Below, piece after piece: positions 16,140-27,284 of a stretch of 64,000 nucleotides of DNA. The DNA lies in assembly GCA_963720695.1 (NCBI GenBank), contig CAVRGG010000001.1:1212633-1276632 (forward strand), in the 5' to 3' direction. Under the pieces are notes generated by a model. It was not told the origin of the DNA and ran no database searches. It saw nothing but the letters and a program-made list of their open reading frames with translations. How positions within the stretch are numbered: the first letter of the stretch is position 1; every line of letters begins with the position of its first letter. The DNA is from UBA668 sp963720695 (GTDB lineage Bacteria; Actinomycetota; Acidimicrobiia; Acidimicrobiales; Ilumatobacteraceae). The translations under genes and the position numbers were made by a program.

Positions 16140-16709
16140 ATGTCGACGAACATGCGCATCTATGTGAAGACGCTCTATGGCTTCGACCACGTAGTTCGAA
16201 TGGTGCCGGACGACGCCTGGTCGAACGCATCCCCCTGTGAGGGCTGGACAGCGCTCGATGTCCTCGGACATGTGATCGCGGTCCAGGGGTACATCGGGGC
16301 CCTGGCGACCGGCGTCGAGCCGACACTAAACCCGTACGGCTCGCCGGGCCATCTGGCAGGTGACGATCCGCTCGGCGCCTGGTCGGCAGCCCGCGAGTCG
16401 GTGCTCGCGGCGATCGACGGTCCGGGAATCCTCGACAAGGTGGTGCAGACCTTTCGAGCGCAGGAGACCATCGACAGCAGCCTTGCCTGGAACGTCGTCG
16501 ACACCCTCACCCACACGTGGGACCTCGCCCGCGCCACCGGGGTCGACGACGATCTCGACGCAGACCTGGTCGCCCATGCGACCGCTCAAGTGCTCCCCGT
16601 GATCGACGCGATGCGCATGCCGCCGTTCTTCGGCGACGCGATCGAGGCGTCCGATGACCCTTCGCCGACGATGCAGTTCCTCGGCATGCTCGGTCGCAGC
16701 CCCGGTTGA
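16140..16709 (+). CDS. TIGR03086/DinB-fold maleylpyruvate-isomerase-like protein
   Basis: 189 residues of the DinB-like four-helix family common in actinobacteria and related to mycothiol-dependent maleylpyruvate isomerase. Seen are the N-terminal helix, the diagnostic SPCEGWTALDVLGHVI with a metal-binding His, and the second motif NVVDTLTHTWDLARATG with the other metal His. Members bind a divalent metal and probably act in thiol- (mycothiol-) dependent reactions, with mostly unknown substrates. A TACGCT -10 element sits 6 nt before the ATG, so a leaderless start at 16140 is preferred over the internal ATG at 16152. It is monocistronic between divergent and downstream genes. Confidence 0.83.
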   Translation: MSTNMRIYVKTLYGFDHVVRMVPDDAWSNASPCEGWTALDVLGHVIAVQGYIGALATGVEPTLNPYGSPGHLAGDDPLGAWSAARESVLAAIDGPGILDKVVQTFRAQETIDSSLAWNVVDTLTHTWDLARATGVDDDLDADLVAHATAQVLPVIDAMRMPPFFGDAIEASDDPSPTMQFLGMLGRSPG

Positions 16710-16760
16710 CTTCGCGGTCGGCGTGGTTCGGCGATCTCACCACGTGAAAAGATCGATCGC

Positions 16761-18470
16761 ATGACGACATTGGCTGACATCCGATTCGACCGGTTCCCGC
16801 GCTTCGAGGAGCTCACCGAGTGGATGCAGGTGCTCGCCGCCGAGAGCAACGGCCTCGTGGAGCTGTCCAGCATCGGGCACTCCCACGAGGGTCGCGAGCT
16901 GTGGCTGGCGACGGTCACCAATCCGGCGACGGGGTCCCACGACGAGAAGCCGGCACTGTGGATCGACGGCAACATCCACGCGTCCGAACTCACGGCCGGT
17001 GCCGCTTCGCTGCACCTTCTCCACGCCCTGGTCACCCGCTACGGCCACGACGAGAAGGTCACGCGGGCGCTCGATCGCCGCACCTTCTACGTCGTCCCGC
17101 GGGTGAACCCGGATGGCGCCGAGCTGGCACTCGCCGAACTGCCGACGATCGTGCGGTCCACCGTTCGGCCATGGCCGCGGGCCGAGCAGCAGCCGGGTTT
17201 CGTGAGCGAGGACGTCGATCACGACGGACGCCTCTTGCAGATGCGCCTCCGAGACCCGAACGGCGCGTGGAAGCCGCTCGCCGCCCACCCTCGGCTGATG
17301 GTGCCACGCGAACCCGACGAGGACGGCCCCGGCCCGTACTACCGGCTGCTCCGCGAGGGCACGATCGGCGACTTCGACGGCGTCCTGATGCCGGCGGCAC
17401 CGTTACTCGCCGGCATCGACTCGAACCGCAACTTCCCGTTCGACTGGCGGCGGCATCCGGCCATCCCGAGCCCGTCGGGGTCAGGCGACTTCCCCACCAG
17501 TGAATCCGAGGTGCGGGCCGTCGTGCAGGCAGTCGTCGACCGACCCAACATCACCGGCTACCTCGCCTATCACACGTTCTCCGGGGTGCACCTGCGACCC
17601 TACGAGAACCAGTCCGACGACGCCTTGCCCACCGCCGACCTGCGCGTCTACAAGGCGCTGGGCGAGCGAATGACCGCCATCACCGGCTACCCGTGCATCA
17701 GCGTCTACCACGGGTTCCGATACGACCCGAAGGACGTGATCACGGGCACCGGCAGCGGCTGGGCGTACGACCAGCAGGGCCTGATCGCCTGGACCACCGA
17801 GTTCTGGAGCCCGATGCGAGCTGCCGGACTGACCGATGCGCATCCGATCGAGTGGTTCGTCGACCACCCGCTCGACGACGAGCTCCAACTGCTGTCGTGG
17901 GTCGAGGACCATGCCCCCGACGGCTACGTCGACTGGTACGAGTTCGACCATCCCCAACTCGGCACGGTGGAGCTCGGCGGCTGGAACAACGCCGCCTTGT
18001 TCCGCAACCCGCCGATGTCGATGCTCGAGGCCGAGATCGCCCCACACACCGACGCCATGATCTTCCACGCCCTGATCGCCCCCGAACTGCGTCTGCACTC
18101 GACCGAGGTCGTGGCGCTCGGCGAGGGCAGCTGGCGGATCAGGCTGGTCGTCGAGAACGCGGGCTGGCTCCCGACGAACGTGACGGTGAAGGCGATCGAG
18201 CGCAGGGTCGCCCGACCCGTCGAGGCCGCGATCGAGCTTCCCGACGGCGTCGCGCTCGCGTCCGGCACCGCACGCATCGACATGGGGCACCTCGCCGGTC
18301 GGGTCGGCAGGACGTCGAGCATCGGCGTGTTCGGCGGCCAGAACGACCTCACTTCCGACCGGGCAAAGGCCGAATGGGTGGTGACCGGACCCGTGGGCAG
18401 CGTGGTGGAGGTGTCGGCCGGCACTCCCCGAGCCGGATCCGTCCGGGCGACCCTCACGCTGTCCGCCTGA
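16761..18470 (+). CDS. M14-family zinc carboxypeptidase
   Basis: 569 residues. The peptidase_M14 domain fills residues 10-350. Its zinc motif HxxE is in DGNIHASEL (His73, Glu76), the substrate-binding NRNFPFDW follows at about residue 220, the third zinc His is in YLAYHTFSG, and the general-base Glu is in WTTEFWSP. The C-terminal 170 residues form a beta-rich segment like the domain that follows many bacterial M14 enzymes. There is no signal peptide, so the protein looks cytosolic, unlike most digestive M14 enzymes. A role in trimming peptides or amides is likely. A strong hairpin follows the stop within 17 nt. Confidence 0.85.
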   Translation: MTTLADIRFDRFPRFEELTEWMQVLAAESNGLVELSSIGHSHEGRELWLATVTNPATGSHDEKPALWIDGNIHASELTAGAASLHLLHALVTRYGHDEKVTRALDRRTFYVVPRVNPDGAELALAELPTIVRSTVRPWPRAEQQPGFVSEDVDHDGRLLQMRLRDPNGAWKPLAAHPRLMVPREPDEDGPGPYYRLLREGTIGDFDGVLMPAAPLLAGIDSNRNFPFDWRRHPAIPSPSGSGDFPTSESEVRAVVQAVVDRPNITGYLAYHTFSGVHLRPYENQSDDALPTADLRVYKALGERMTAITGYPCISVYHGFRYDPKDVITGTGSGWAYDQQGLIAWTTEFWSPMRAAGLTDAHPIEWFVDHPLDDELQLLSWVEDHAPDGYVDWYEFDHPQLGTVELGGWNNAALFRNPPMSMLEAEIAPHTDAMIFHALIAPELRLHSTEVVALGEGSWRIRLVVENAGWLPTNVTVKAIERRVARPVEAAIELPDGVALASGTARIDMGHLAGRVGRTSSIGVFGGQNDLTSDRAKAEWVVTGPVGSVVEVSAGTPRAGSVRATLTLSA

Positions 18471-18486
18471 CTCGGACCCGGGGCCC

Positions 18487-18535
18487 GTTCTGGGAAGGGA
18501 TCTTCCCGGGCACCGGGAAGATCCCTTCCCAGAAC
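18487..18535. terminator. perfect 23-bp hairpin after the M14 gene
   Basis: Arms 18487-18509 and 18513-18535 are perfectly complementary with a GCA loop; the core is GGGATCTTCCCGG. There is no T-tract. A stray half-arm (GGCTGCCCAGAAGCC, 18550-18564) follows. The sequence plan (TTCTGG, purine-rich block, TTCCCGG, 3-nt loop) matches the hairpin at 7733-7783, so the two belong to one repeat family and probably terminate transcription before leuS. Confidence 0.75.
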
Positions 18536-18626
18536 CCGAGTCGGGGAGATGGCTGCCCAGAAGCCGGACGGGTCAACGCCGGAATGAACAGAGGGCGGCA
18601 ACGGGTCGTCTCGTAGAATCGGACCC

Positions 18627-21449
<2,823 letters not shown>

Positions 21450-21466
21450 CGGCGGCGGACGCCCGC

Positions 21467-21742
21467 TCAGGCGAGCTTGAGGAACAGCTTCTCGACCTCG
21501 TCGGCGTCGAACCCGGCCGCAGCGGCTCCGTCGGGATCCTGCAGGCAGGTGGCCATGCCGGCGGCGAGCAGCTTGAACCCGACCTGGTCGAGCGCCTTGC
21601 CGGCGGCCGAGAGCTGGGTGACGATGTCGCGGCACTCACGGTTGTCGCGCAGCATGGCCTGCACGCCGCGTACCTGGCCCTCGATGCGGGCGAGGCGACG
21701 CAACAGATCGGCCGTGGTGTCCTCAGGCAGTTCCATCGGCAC
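21467..21742 (-). CDS. CsoR-family transcriptional regulator lacking the Cu-binding His
   Basis: 91 residues of the all-helical CsoR/FrmR/CstR family. The LLRRLARIEGQVRGVQAML and NRECRDIVTQLSA segments are diagnostic. Two conserved Cys are Cys37 and Cys66, 29 residues apart as in CsoR and CstR. The His that completes the Cu(I) site of CsoR, four residues before the second Cys, is Gly62 here. That pattern is closer to the persulfide sensor CstR than to a Cu(I) sensor, but the true inducer is unknown. The GTG at 21742 is chosen because AGGGGG lies 6 nt upstream; ATG at 21736 is the alternative. The gene follows the MMPL transporter on the same strand, with a family-type operator just upstream of its own start. 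Confidence 0.85.
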   Translation of the reverse strand: MPMELPEDTTADLLRRLARIEGQVRGVQAMLRDNRECRDIVTQLSAAGKALDQVGFKLLAAGMATCLQDPDGAAAAGFDADEVEKLFLKLA

Positions 21743-21745
21743 AGC

Positions 21746-21761
21746 ATACCCCCTGGGGTGT
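21746..21761. promoter_or_regulatory. CsoR-family operator in front of the regulator gene
   Basis: ATACCCC-CT-GGGGTGT, a 7-2-7 dyad with one arm mismatch, has the ATACCCC/GGGGTAT half-sites expected for CsoR-type regulators. It overlaps the ribosome site of the csoR-like gene, so binding could also affect translation start or local transcription. Confidence 0.7.
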
Positions 21762-21801
21762 CATGGTGGTGGCGATCGACGTGGTCACGATGCGTCGGCG
21801 G

Positions 21802-23988
21802 TCAGTGCGTGAAGGAGACGTTGGGCAGCAGCTTGCCGAGCCAGCGGGGCAGGTACCAGTTGCGCTCACCGAGCAGCGCCATGGTCGCCGGCACGACGAG
21901 GACCCGGACGACGGTGGCGTCGAGCAACACCGCCAGCGCCAGCGTGATGCCCAACTCGGTCGGCGGGATGGGGCCGGTGACGCCGAACGCCACGAACACG
22001 ACGATCATGATGAGGGCCGCGTTGGTGATCGGTCGACCCGTCCTGGCGATGCCCTCGCGCACGGCGACGTTGGTGTTGCCGGTGGCCTCGTAGCGCTCCC
22101 TGATCGCGGCCAGCAGGAAGAGCTGGTAGTCCATCGACAAGCCGAACAGCAGGGCGAAGAAGAACAGTGGCGCCCATGCGTCGATGAAACCCTGCGGATG
22201 GATGCCGATCAGACCGGCGCCAAAGCCGTGCTGGAACACGAGCGTCGCGAATCCGAAGGCCGCGCCGACGGTGAGCAGGTTCATCGCCACCGAGAAGAGC
22301 GCGATCACGAGACTGCGGAAGACGATCAGGAGCAGGAAGAACGCCACGAGCAGGATCAGCGCGATGGCCAGCGGCGCCTTGCTCGTGAGCAGTTCGGCGA
22401 GGTCGTGGTTCTGCGATGCGGGACCGCCGACCTGGGCGGAAGGGGCCACGGTTGCGGTCGCCGCTCGAAGGTCGGCGACCATCGCGCCGGTGGACGGATC
22501 GTCGACCGCGGTGGACCCGATGACTCGGACGACCACTCGACCCGTCGACGCCGGTTCGCTCACCACTCGGGCGTCGATCACGCCGTTCACGGTGAGCGCC
22601 GCATCGACGACCCGCGAGGCCTCCGGTGCGTCGACGGTCACGAGCACGGGCGCCGCTGCGCCGGGCCCGAAGGCAGCGATCATCGTCTCGTAGCCGTCAC
22701 GGCTGGTGCGGCCCTCGTCCACCACGCGGGGTCCGGGCATACCGAGCTGCATGCCCAGCGCCGGAGCGGCGAGGGCGAGCAGCAACAGGACGCCGACGCC
22801 CAGCGTCAGCGCCGGGCGCCGCAGCGAGGCGGCGGTGACCTTGGCCCAGCGGCTCTCGGCCGCGATGTCGGGATCCTCGGTGTCGTGGGGATGCGGGTTC
22901 GACCTGGTGCGCAGCACACGATCTCCCAGCGCCATCAAGACCGCCGGCAGGAGCGTCAGGGACGCGATCGCCACGGCGACGACGGAGAGGATCATCCCCA
23001 GCGCCATCGAGCGGAACACCATGACGGGCACCACGAACACGGCCGCCAGCGAGAAGACGACGGTGAGGGCGGACAGGAAGACGGCCTTGCCGGCGGTGCT
23101 GAGCGTGTTGGCGATGCCGTCGATCGCGTCGGCACCCTCGGCGCGCTCCTCGCGGTAGCGGCTGACGATGAAGAGGCTGTAGTCGATGCCGACGGCCAGC
23201 CCGATCATCATCGAGAAGTTCATCGACCAGACCGAGACCGGCATCTGGACACCGAGCAGGTGCAACGAGGCGAAGCCGACCGCGATGCCGGCGACGGCCA
23301 GCAGCAGCGGAAGGCCGGCGGCGACCAGGCTGCCGAACGCGAACAGGAGCAGGATCACACTGGGCAGGCCGGACAGCAGTTCGGCCTTGTGCAGGGCCTC
23401 CTCGTTGCTGCGGTTGAAGTCGCTCCAGACCGCCCATTCACCGGTGACGTTCACGGTCACCCCGTCGGCGAACTGCAGTCCGCCCACGAAGTCACCGACC
23501 TTGCCGGCGGACTCGGGCAGTTGCGCGTCCGATTCGGCGGTCAGCGCCACCGGCACGAGCGCCGTGCGTCCGTCGGCGCCCATCAGTCCGGCCTCGGGCG
23601 GCATGGTGCGCGGATCGATCACACCGGCGGCGCCGGGCGCGTTCGCGAGTGACGCGACCAGCGTGTCGAGTTGAGTCGGATCGTCGGCGAGGGCGGCGTC
23701 CTGTTGGAACACGACGTAGGCCGCCTCCGCGCCCATCGTCGGGAAGTCCCGGCGGAGCTCGTCGCGGACCATTTGCGACGTCGTTCCCTGCGCTTCCCAT
23801 CCTGCGCCGGAGAGCGCGCCGTTGAGTGTCACGGCCAACGGTGCGGCTGCGATCACGATGACGGCCCACACGATCATCACCAACCGGCGATGGGTGGCGC
23901 TGAACCGTGCGATGCGGGCAAGCAGGCCTGGTGTGCCGGTGTGGTGATGGCCACGCTCGAGGTCGGGATGCGGCTGCATGGTCTGCAT
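21802..23988 (-). CDS. MMPL-family RND transporter
   Basis: 728 residues with the twofold RND/MMPL plan. After a first helix (LVMIVWAVIVIAAAPLAVTL) comes an extracytoplasmic loop, five helices carrying the GLAVGIDYSLFIVSRYREE motif, then a repeat of the pattern with a second loop and GLSMDYQLFLLAAIRERYE. The paired charged residues in these motifs belong to the proton relay. MMPL proteins export lipids, siderophores or hydrophobic toxicants. The cargo is unknown, but control by a CsoR-family protein suggests a stress-related export. The ATG at 23988 is used because longer forms run through the operators. Its 3' end is 59 nt before the csoR-like gene, so the two are probably co-transcribed. 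Confidence 0.87.
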   Translation of the reverse strand: MQTMQPHPDLERGHHHTGTPGLLARIARFSATHRRLVMIVWAVIVIAAAPLAVTLNGALSGAGWEAQGTTSQMVRDELRRDFPTMGAEAAYVVFQQDAALADDPTQLDTLVASLANAPGAAGVIDPRTMPPEAGLMGADGRTALVPVALTAESDAQLPESAGKVGDFVGGLQFADGVTVNVTGEWAVWSDFNRSNEEALHKAELLSGLPSVILLLFAFGSLVAAGLPLLLAVAGIAVGFASLHLLGVQMPVSVWSMNFSMMIGLAVGIDYSLFIVSRYREERAEGADAIDGIANTLSTAGKAVFLSALTVVFSLAAVFVVPVMVFRSMALGMILSVVAVAIASLTLLPAVLMALGDRVLRTRSNPHPHDTEDPDIAAESRWAKVTAASLRRPALTLGVGVLLLLALAAPALGMQLGMPGPRVVDEGRTSRDGYETMIAAFGPGAAAPVLVTVDAPEASRVVDAALTVNGVIDARVVSEPASTGRVVVRVIGSTAVDDPSTGAMVADLRAATATVAPSAQVGGPASQNHDLAELLTSKAPLAIALILLVAFFLLLIVFRSLVIALFSVAMNLLTVGAAFGFATLVFQHGFGAGLIGIHPQGFIDAWAPLFFFALLFGLSMDYQLFLLAAIRERYEATGNTNVAVREGIARTGRPITNAALIMIVVFVAFGVTGPIPPTELGITLALAVLLDATVVRVLVVPATMALLGERNWYLPRWLGKLLPNVSFTH

Positions 23989-24008
23989 GATGGAAACGAC
24001 GCCTTTCG

Positions 24009-24024
24009 ATACCGGTTGGGGTAT
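24009..24024. promoter_or_regulatory. degenerate CsoR-type operator upstream of the MMPL gene
   Basis: ATACCGG-TT-GGGGTAT has the same 7-2-7 spacing as the stronger neighbour, with two mismatched arm positions. Centre-to-centre distance to the 24034 site is 25 bp. It falls in the 5' leader of the MMPL gene. Confidence 0.5.
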
Positions 24025-24033
24025 CGAGAAGCT

Positions 24034-24049
24034 ATACCCCCCGGGGTAT
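24034..24049. promoter_or_regulatory. CsoR-type operator upstream of the MMPL gene
   Basis: ATACCCC-CC-GGGGTAT has perfect 7-bp arms and is the best of the three sites in the window. Its position 46 bp upstream of the MMPL start places it at or near the promoter, as expected for repression. Confidence 0.8.
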
Positions 24050-24093
24050 CTTCCACAACCTCGCGCCACCGCGTCACTTCATCGCTCGAGGCT

Positions 24094-24125
24094 GGATTTC
24101 CGCCATGCAGGATGACACGAAGCCG
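24094..24125 (-). repeat. dispersed intergenic repeat, copy 2
   Basis: On the minus strand it reads CGGCTTCGTGTCATC, six variable bases, GGCGGAAATCC, matching 11809-11841. It lies between the MMPL promoter and the G-rich tract. Confidence 0.65.
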
Positions 24126-24127
24126 AA

Positions 24128-24250
24128 AACGGGGAATGGGCGGGGCAGGGGCGTCGGGGCGGGCGGGGCAGGGACGTCGGGGGCGGCGGGGGTGGCGGGG
24201 GCGGCGAGGGCGGGGGCGGCGAGGGCGGGGTGGGACGGGCAGCCGGTGGG
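24128..24250 (-). other. C-rich transcribed tract, candidate rut site, after the acyl-CoA synthetase gene
   Basis: The plus strand carries about twenty G-runs with a partial 15-bp tandem (GGCGGGGGCGGCGAG). For the minus-strand acyl-CoA synthetase message the RNA is therefore strongly C-rich and G-poor for over 100 nt directly after the stop codon, the composition bias of Rho-utilisation sites. No intrinsic hairpin terminator is seen there. The plus strand could also fold as a G-quadruplex. Confidence 0.4.
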
Positions 24251-25639
24251 TCAGCCGAGGAGGTTCTTCTGCACCTTGCCCATGGCGTTGCGCGGCAAGG
24301 CATCCACGACCCGGATCTCCCTCGGTCGCTTGTGGACGGACAGCACCGCGGCCACGTAGTCGATCAACTGCGCGCCGTCGACGCTGCCCTCGGTGGGCAC
24401 GACGAAGGCGACGATCCGCTGACCGAGGTCGTCGTCGGGGACTCCGATGACGGCCACCTCGTGCACCGACGGGTGCTCGAGCAGGGCCTCCTCCACCTCG
24501 CCGGCCCCCACCTTGAATCCGCCGGTCTTGATGATGTCCATCGACTGCCGACCGACGATGCGATGGAAGCCGTCCTCGTCGATCAGCGCGGCGTCGCCGG
24601 TCCGGAACCACTCCCCCGCGTACGAGGCCGCAGTGACCTCGGGACGGTGCAGGTAGCCGTCGAACATCGTCGCGCCGGTGACTTGCAGTTCGCCGATCGT
24701 CATCCCGTCGTGGGGCATCGGAGCGCCGTCGTCGCCCACGAGGCGGGTGCGCACGCCCTGGATCGGGAATCCGACCCACCCTGGCCGGCGCTCGCCGTCG
24801 GCGCGCGTGCTCAGCGTGATCAGCGTCTCGGTCATGCCGTACCGCTCCACCGGCTCGTGACCCGAGTACGACCGCAGGCGATCGAAGACACCGACCGGCA
24901 ATGGTGCGCTCCCGGACACGAGCAGGCGAGCGCTCGACAGCGCTGCCGCGAACTGCGGTTCGGCGCACACCCGGCTCCACACCGTGGGCACGCCGAAGTA
25001 CAGCGAACCTCCGGCCGCGGCGTAGGCCTCGGCGGTGGGTCGGCCCGTGTGCACCAGCCGGGACCCGGTACGCAGCGCACCCAGGACGCCGAGCACCAAC
25101 CCGTGGACGTGGAACAGGGGCAGCCCGTGGACGAGGGTGTCGTCGGCATCCCACTGCCACGCCTCGGCGAGACCATCGAGCCCCGCTGCGATCGCCCTCC
25201 TGGAGAGCACGACTCCCTTGGGGGCACCCGTCGTGCCGGAGGTGTAGATGATGAACGCTGCCGCGTCCACCGGCGGCTCGGGCATCGGTGAGCCGGTTCC
25301 CTCCGTGCCGACCCGGGCCAGTGCATCCTCGTCCCAGGCCGGCCGGCCGACCACGGCGACGGCACCGGAGTCGCGCAGGATGTGGTCCCGTTCCAGCGGC
25401 CCGGCATCGGGGGGCACCGGCGCCACGGGAACACCTGCTGCCAGCGCACCGACCACCGCGACCACCGTGTCCAACGTCGGCGTGGCGTCGACGGCGACCG
25501 CCTGCATCCCGGCGATCTGCGTCGCGACGCCCGCCGCCCGAGCCGCCAACAGTTCCCAGCTGATCGACTCGCCGGCGACCGACACCGCGTCGGGCCGATC
25601 CGGGAATCGTCCGTGCAGCGCCGGGAGGAGCTCGGTCAT
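24251..25639 (-). CDS. acyl-CoA synthetase (MatB/FadD36-like)
   Basis: 462 residues, short for an acyl-CoA synthetase and close to the malonyl/methylmalonyl-CoA synthetase (MatB) and FadD36 group. The P-loop is FIIYTSGTTGAPKGVVLSR, the A5 motif is VERYGMTETLI followed by DGERRPGWVGFPIQG as in MatB, then GEWFRTGDAALIDEDGFHRI, the hinge GRQSMDIIKTGGFKV and a C-terminal catalytic Lys (PRNAMGKVQKNLLG). It should form acyl-CoA from a short or dicarboxylic acid with ATP. It starts 4 nt after the stop of the TetR gene, so it is probably co-transcribed with that regulator. Confidence 0.83.
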   Translation of the reverse strand: MTELLPALHGRFPDRPDAVSVAGESISWELLAARAAGVATQIAGMQAVAVDATPTLDTVVAVVGALAAGVPVAPVPPDAGPLERDHILRDSGAVAVVGRPAWDEDALARVGTEGTGSPMPEPPVDAAAFIIYTSGTTGAPKGVVLSRRAIAAGLDGLAEAWQWDADDTLVHGLPLFHVHGLVLGVLGALRTGSRLVHTGRPTAEAYAAAGGSLYFGVPTVWSRVCAEPQFAAALSSARLLVSGSAPLPVGVFDRLRSYSGHEPVERYGMTETLITLSTRADGERRPGWVGFPIQGVRTRLVGDDGAPMPHDGMTIGELQVTGATMFDGYLHRPEVTAASYAGEWFRTGDAALIDEDGFHRIVGRQSMDIIKTGGFKVGAGEVEEALLEHPSVHEVAVIGVPDDDLGQRIVAFVVPTEGSVDGAQLIDYVAAVLSVHKRPREIRVVDALPRNAMGKVQKNLLG

Positions 25640-25643
25640 GACA

Positions 25644-26237
25644 TCAGGTTCGCGCCGACTCGATGCGTGCTGCGAGCCGGTCGAGGAACTCGGCGAAGCA
25701 CCTGTTGAGCCGCCGACGATCACCCGTGGCCAACAGGTCGATCACCAGCCCCGTGAACGTCGCCTTGGCGAGCGATGCCTCGAGCACCGCTCGATCGTGA
25801 CGGAGGCCGTCGTGCTCCAGACGGTGTTCGACGTCGTGGCGCCAGACCCCGATCTGGTCGGCGCGGAACTCACCGGCCAACCCGGTGACCTTCGTGTCCA
25901 GCGCGGCGGCCTCGTAGTTGAGCCTCACCGTGGCGAGGTTCGACGGCGACTCGTTCATCCATCGCCACCAGCGCCGGTACAGCTCGACCATCGTCAGACG
26001 CGGGTTCCGGGCGAGCCATGCGTCCTGCACCGCGATCTGCTGGTCGATCGCTCGTTGGAGCGCGGTGGCGACGAGCTCGTCCTTGGATCCGAAGTGATGC
26101 ACGAGCCGGTTGATGCTGACGTCGAGCGCGGCCGCCATCGGGCGCAGCGTCGCCTGCGCCAGGCCGTTCTCGGCGAGGTACACCACGATGCGGTCGAGAA
26201 GTTCCTGGCGGCGCTCGAGATCGGGGGTTCGGGCCAC
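25644..26237 (-). CDS. TetR-family transcriptional regulator
   Basis: 197 residues. The N-terminal helix-turn-helix spans residues 10-55 (ATLRPMAAALDVSINRLVHHFGSKDELV) and the C-terminal helices form the ligand pocket and dimer interface. The GTG at 26237 is preferred to the GTG at 26246, because TAGGGT (26250-26245) overlaps the earlier codon and lies 7 nt before the later one, the leaderless pattern of this genome. Its promoter overlaps the 3' end of yeiH. It is expected to control its own operon with the acyl-CoA synthetase, probably sensing an acyl-CoA or the free acid. Confidence 0.85.
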   Translation of the reverse strand: MARTPDLERRQELLDRIVVYLAENGLAQATLRPMAAALDVSINRLVHHFGSKDELVATALQRAIDQQIAVQDAWLARNPRLTMVELYRRWWRWMNESPSNLATVRLNYEAAALDTKVTGLAGEFRADQIGVWRHDVEHRLEHDGLRHDRAVLEASLAKATFTGLVIDLLATGDRRRLNRCFAEFLDRLAARIESART

Positions 26238-26255
26238 GGGCGGCACCCTAACGCG

Positions 26256-27284
26256 TCAGAGCGAGGAGACCTTGACCGCCGCCAGTGACACGATCGCGAC
26301 CAGGGCCCAGCTCCCCAGCCCCAGCATCAGCGGCTTGCCGCCGACCGCCCGGAGCTTGCGCAGGTCGACGTTGCTGCCCAGCCCGACGAGTCCCATACCC
26401 AGCAGGATCGTCTCTGCGTCCTGGATGTGCGGGAGCCACCAGGTGGGGATGATGCCCGACGAGCGCAGCGCCACCGCGACGAGGAAGAGCACGATGAACA
26501 GGGGCAGAAGGGGCGGGCGCTTGGCGCCGGCGATGGCGTCGGCGCCCACGCGACGGCGAGCGGAGATCGCCACACCGGCCAACAGTGGTGCCAGCAGTGC
26601 CACGCGGGTGAGTTTGACGATGACGGCCATCTTCAGCGACGCCGCGCCGTGCGTCGACGCGGCGGCGACCACCTGCCCGACGTCGTGCACCGACGCGCCG
26701 ACCCACGCACCGAACTGTGGATCCGGCAGCCCGAGCAGGCTGCCGATGGCCGGCAGGACAGCGATGGCGAGCGTGCCGCACAGCGTCACGAGCGCGATCG
26801 CGTACGCGACCTCCTCCTCGGTCGAGTCGGCGAACGGCTCGACGGCGACGATGGCCGACGCGCCGCAGATGCTGTAGCCGGTGGCCATCAGCAAGCCCAA
26901 CGACCGCTGCAGGCCGAGTCGCTTGGCCAGCCACTGCGTCCCGAAGAACGTCGCCGCGACGACCACGACGACCGCTGCCAGGGCCCGCGGACCCAGCTTG
27001 CCCAGCTCCGACAGGGAGAGACGAAACCCGAGCAGGACGATGCCGGCGCGCAGGACTCGTTTCGCGGAGAAGCGCAGGCCTGGCCGGTACGACTCCTCGA
27101 CCCGTCCGAAGGTCGCGCCGAGGATGCCGATCGTGACGGCGATGACATGTGGGGAGATGACGTCGATCCGTTTGTGGACGAAGAACCCGACGAGCGCGAC
27201 CACGAGGGCCACGGTGAGTCCGGGGAGCAGCGCGGTGATCTTGCCCGGCTGTGTGTTCGATGCGGTTGTCGCCCGATCCGTCAT
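26256..27284 (-). CDS. YeiH-family putative sulfate/anion exporter
   Basis: 342 residues with about ten hydrophobic helices. Family marks are HVIAVTIGILGATFG, the FSAKRVLRAGIVLLGFRLSL helix, TGYSICGASAIVAVEPF, and WVGASVHDVGQVVAAA. YeiH proteins are annotated as sulfate exporters, and some relatives occur with sulfonate or taurine catabolism. Here the ATG overlaps the hutI stop by 4 bp (ATGA), so it is the last gene of the hut operon. That placement suggests it moves a product or co-substrate of histidine or imidazole breakdown, but the cargo is not known. Confidence 0.85.
   Translation of the reverse strand: MTDRATTASNTQPGKITALLPGLTVALVVALVGFFVHKRIDVISPHVIAVTIGILGATFGRVEESYRPGLRFSAKRVLRAGIVLLGFRLSLSELGKLGPRALAAVVVVVAATFFGTQWLAKRLGLQRSLGLLMATGYSICGASAIVAVEPFADSTEEEVAYAIALVTLCGTLAIAVLPAIGSLLGLPDPQFGAWVGASVHDVGQVVAAASTHGAASLKMAVIVKLTRVALLAPLLAGVAISARRRVGADAIAGAKRPPLLPLFIVLFLVAVALRSSGIIPTWWLPHIQDAETILLGMGLVGLGSNVDLRKLRAVGGKPLMLGLGSWALVAIVSLAAVKVSSL

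Noticed and set aside
18471..18626. Possible T-box leader before leuS
   Set aside because: The gap is occupied by the repeat-family hairpin and a -10 element adjacent to the start; there is no T-box sequence or specifier-loop architecture.
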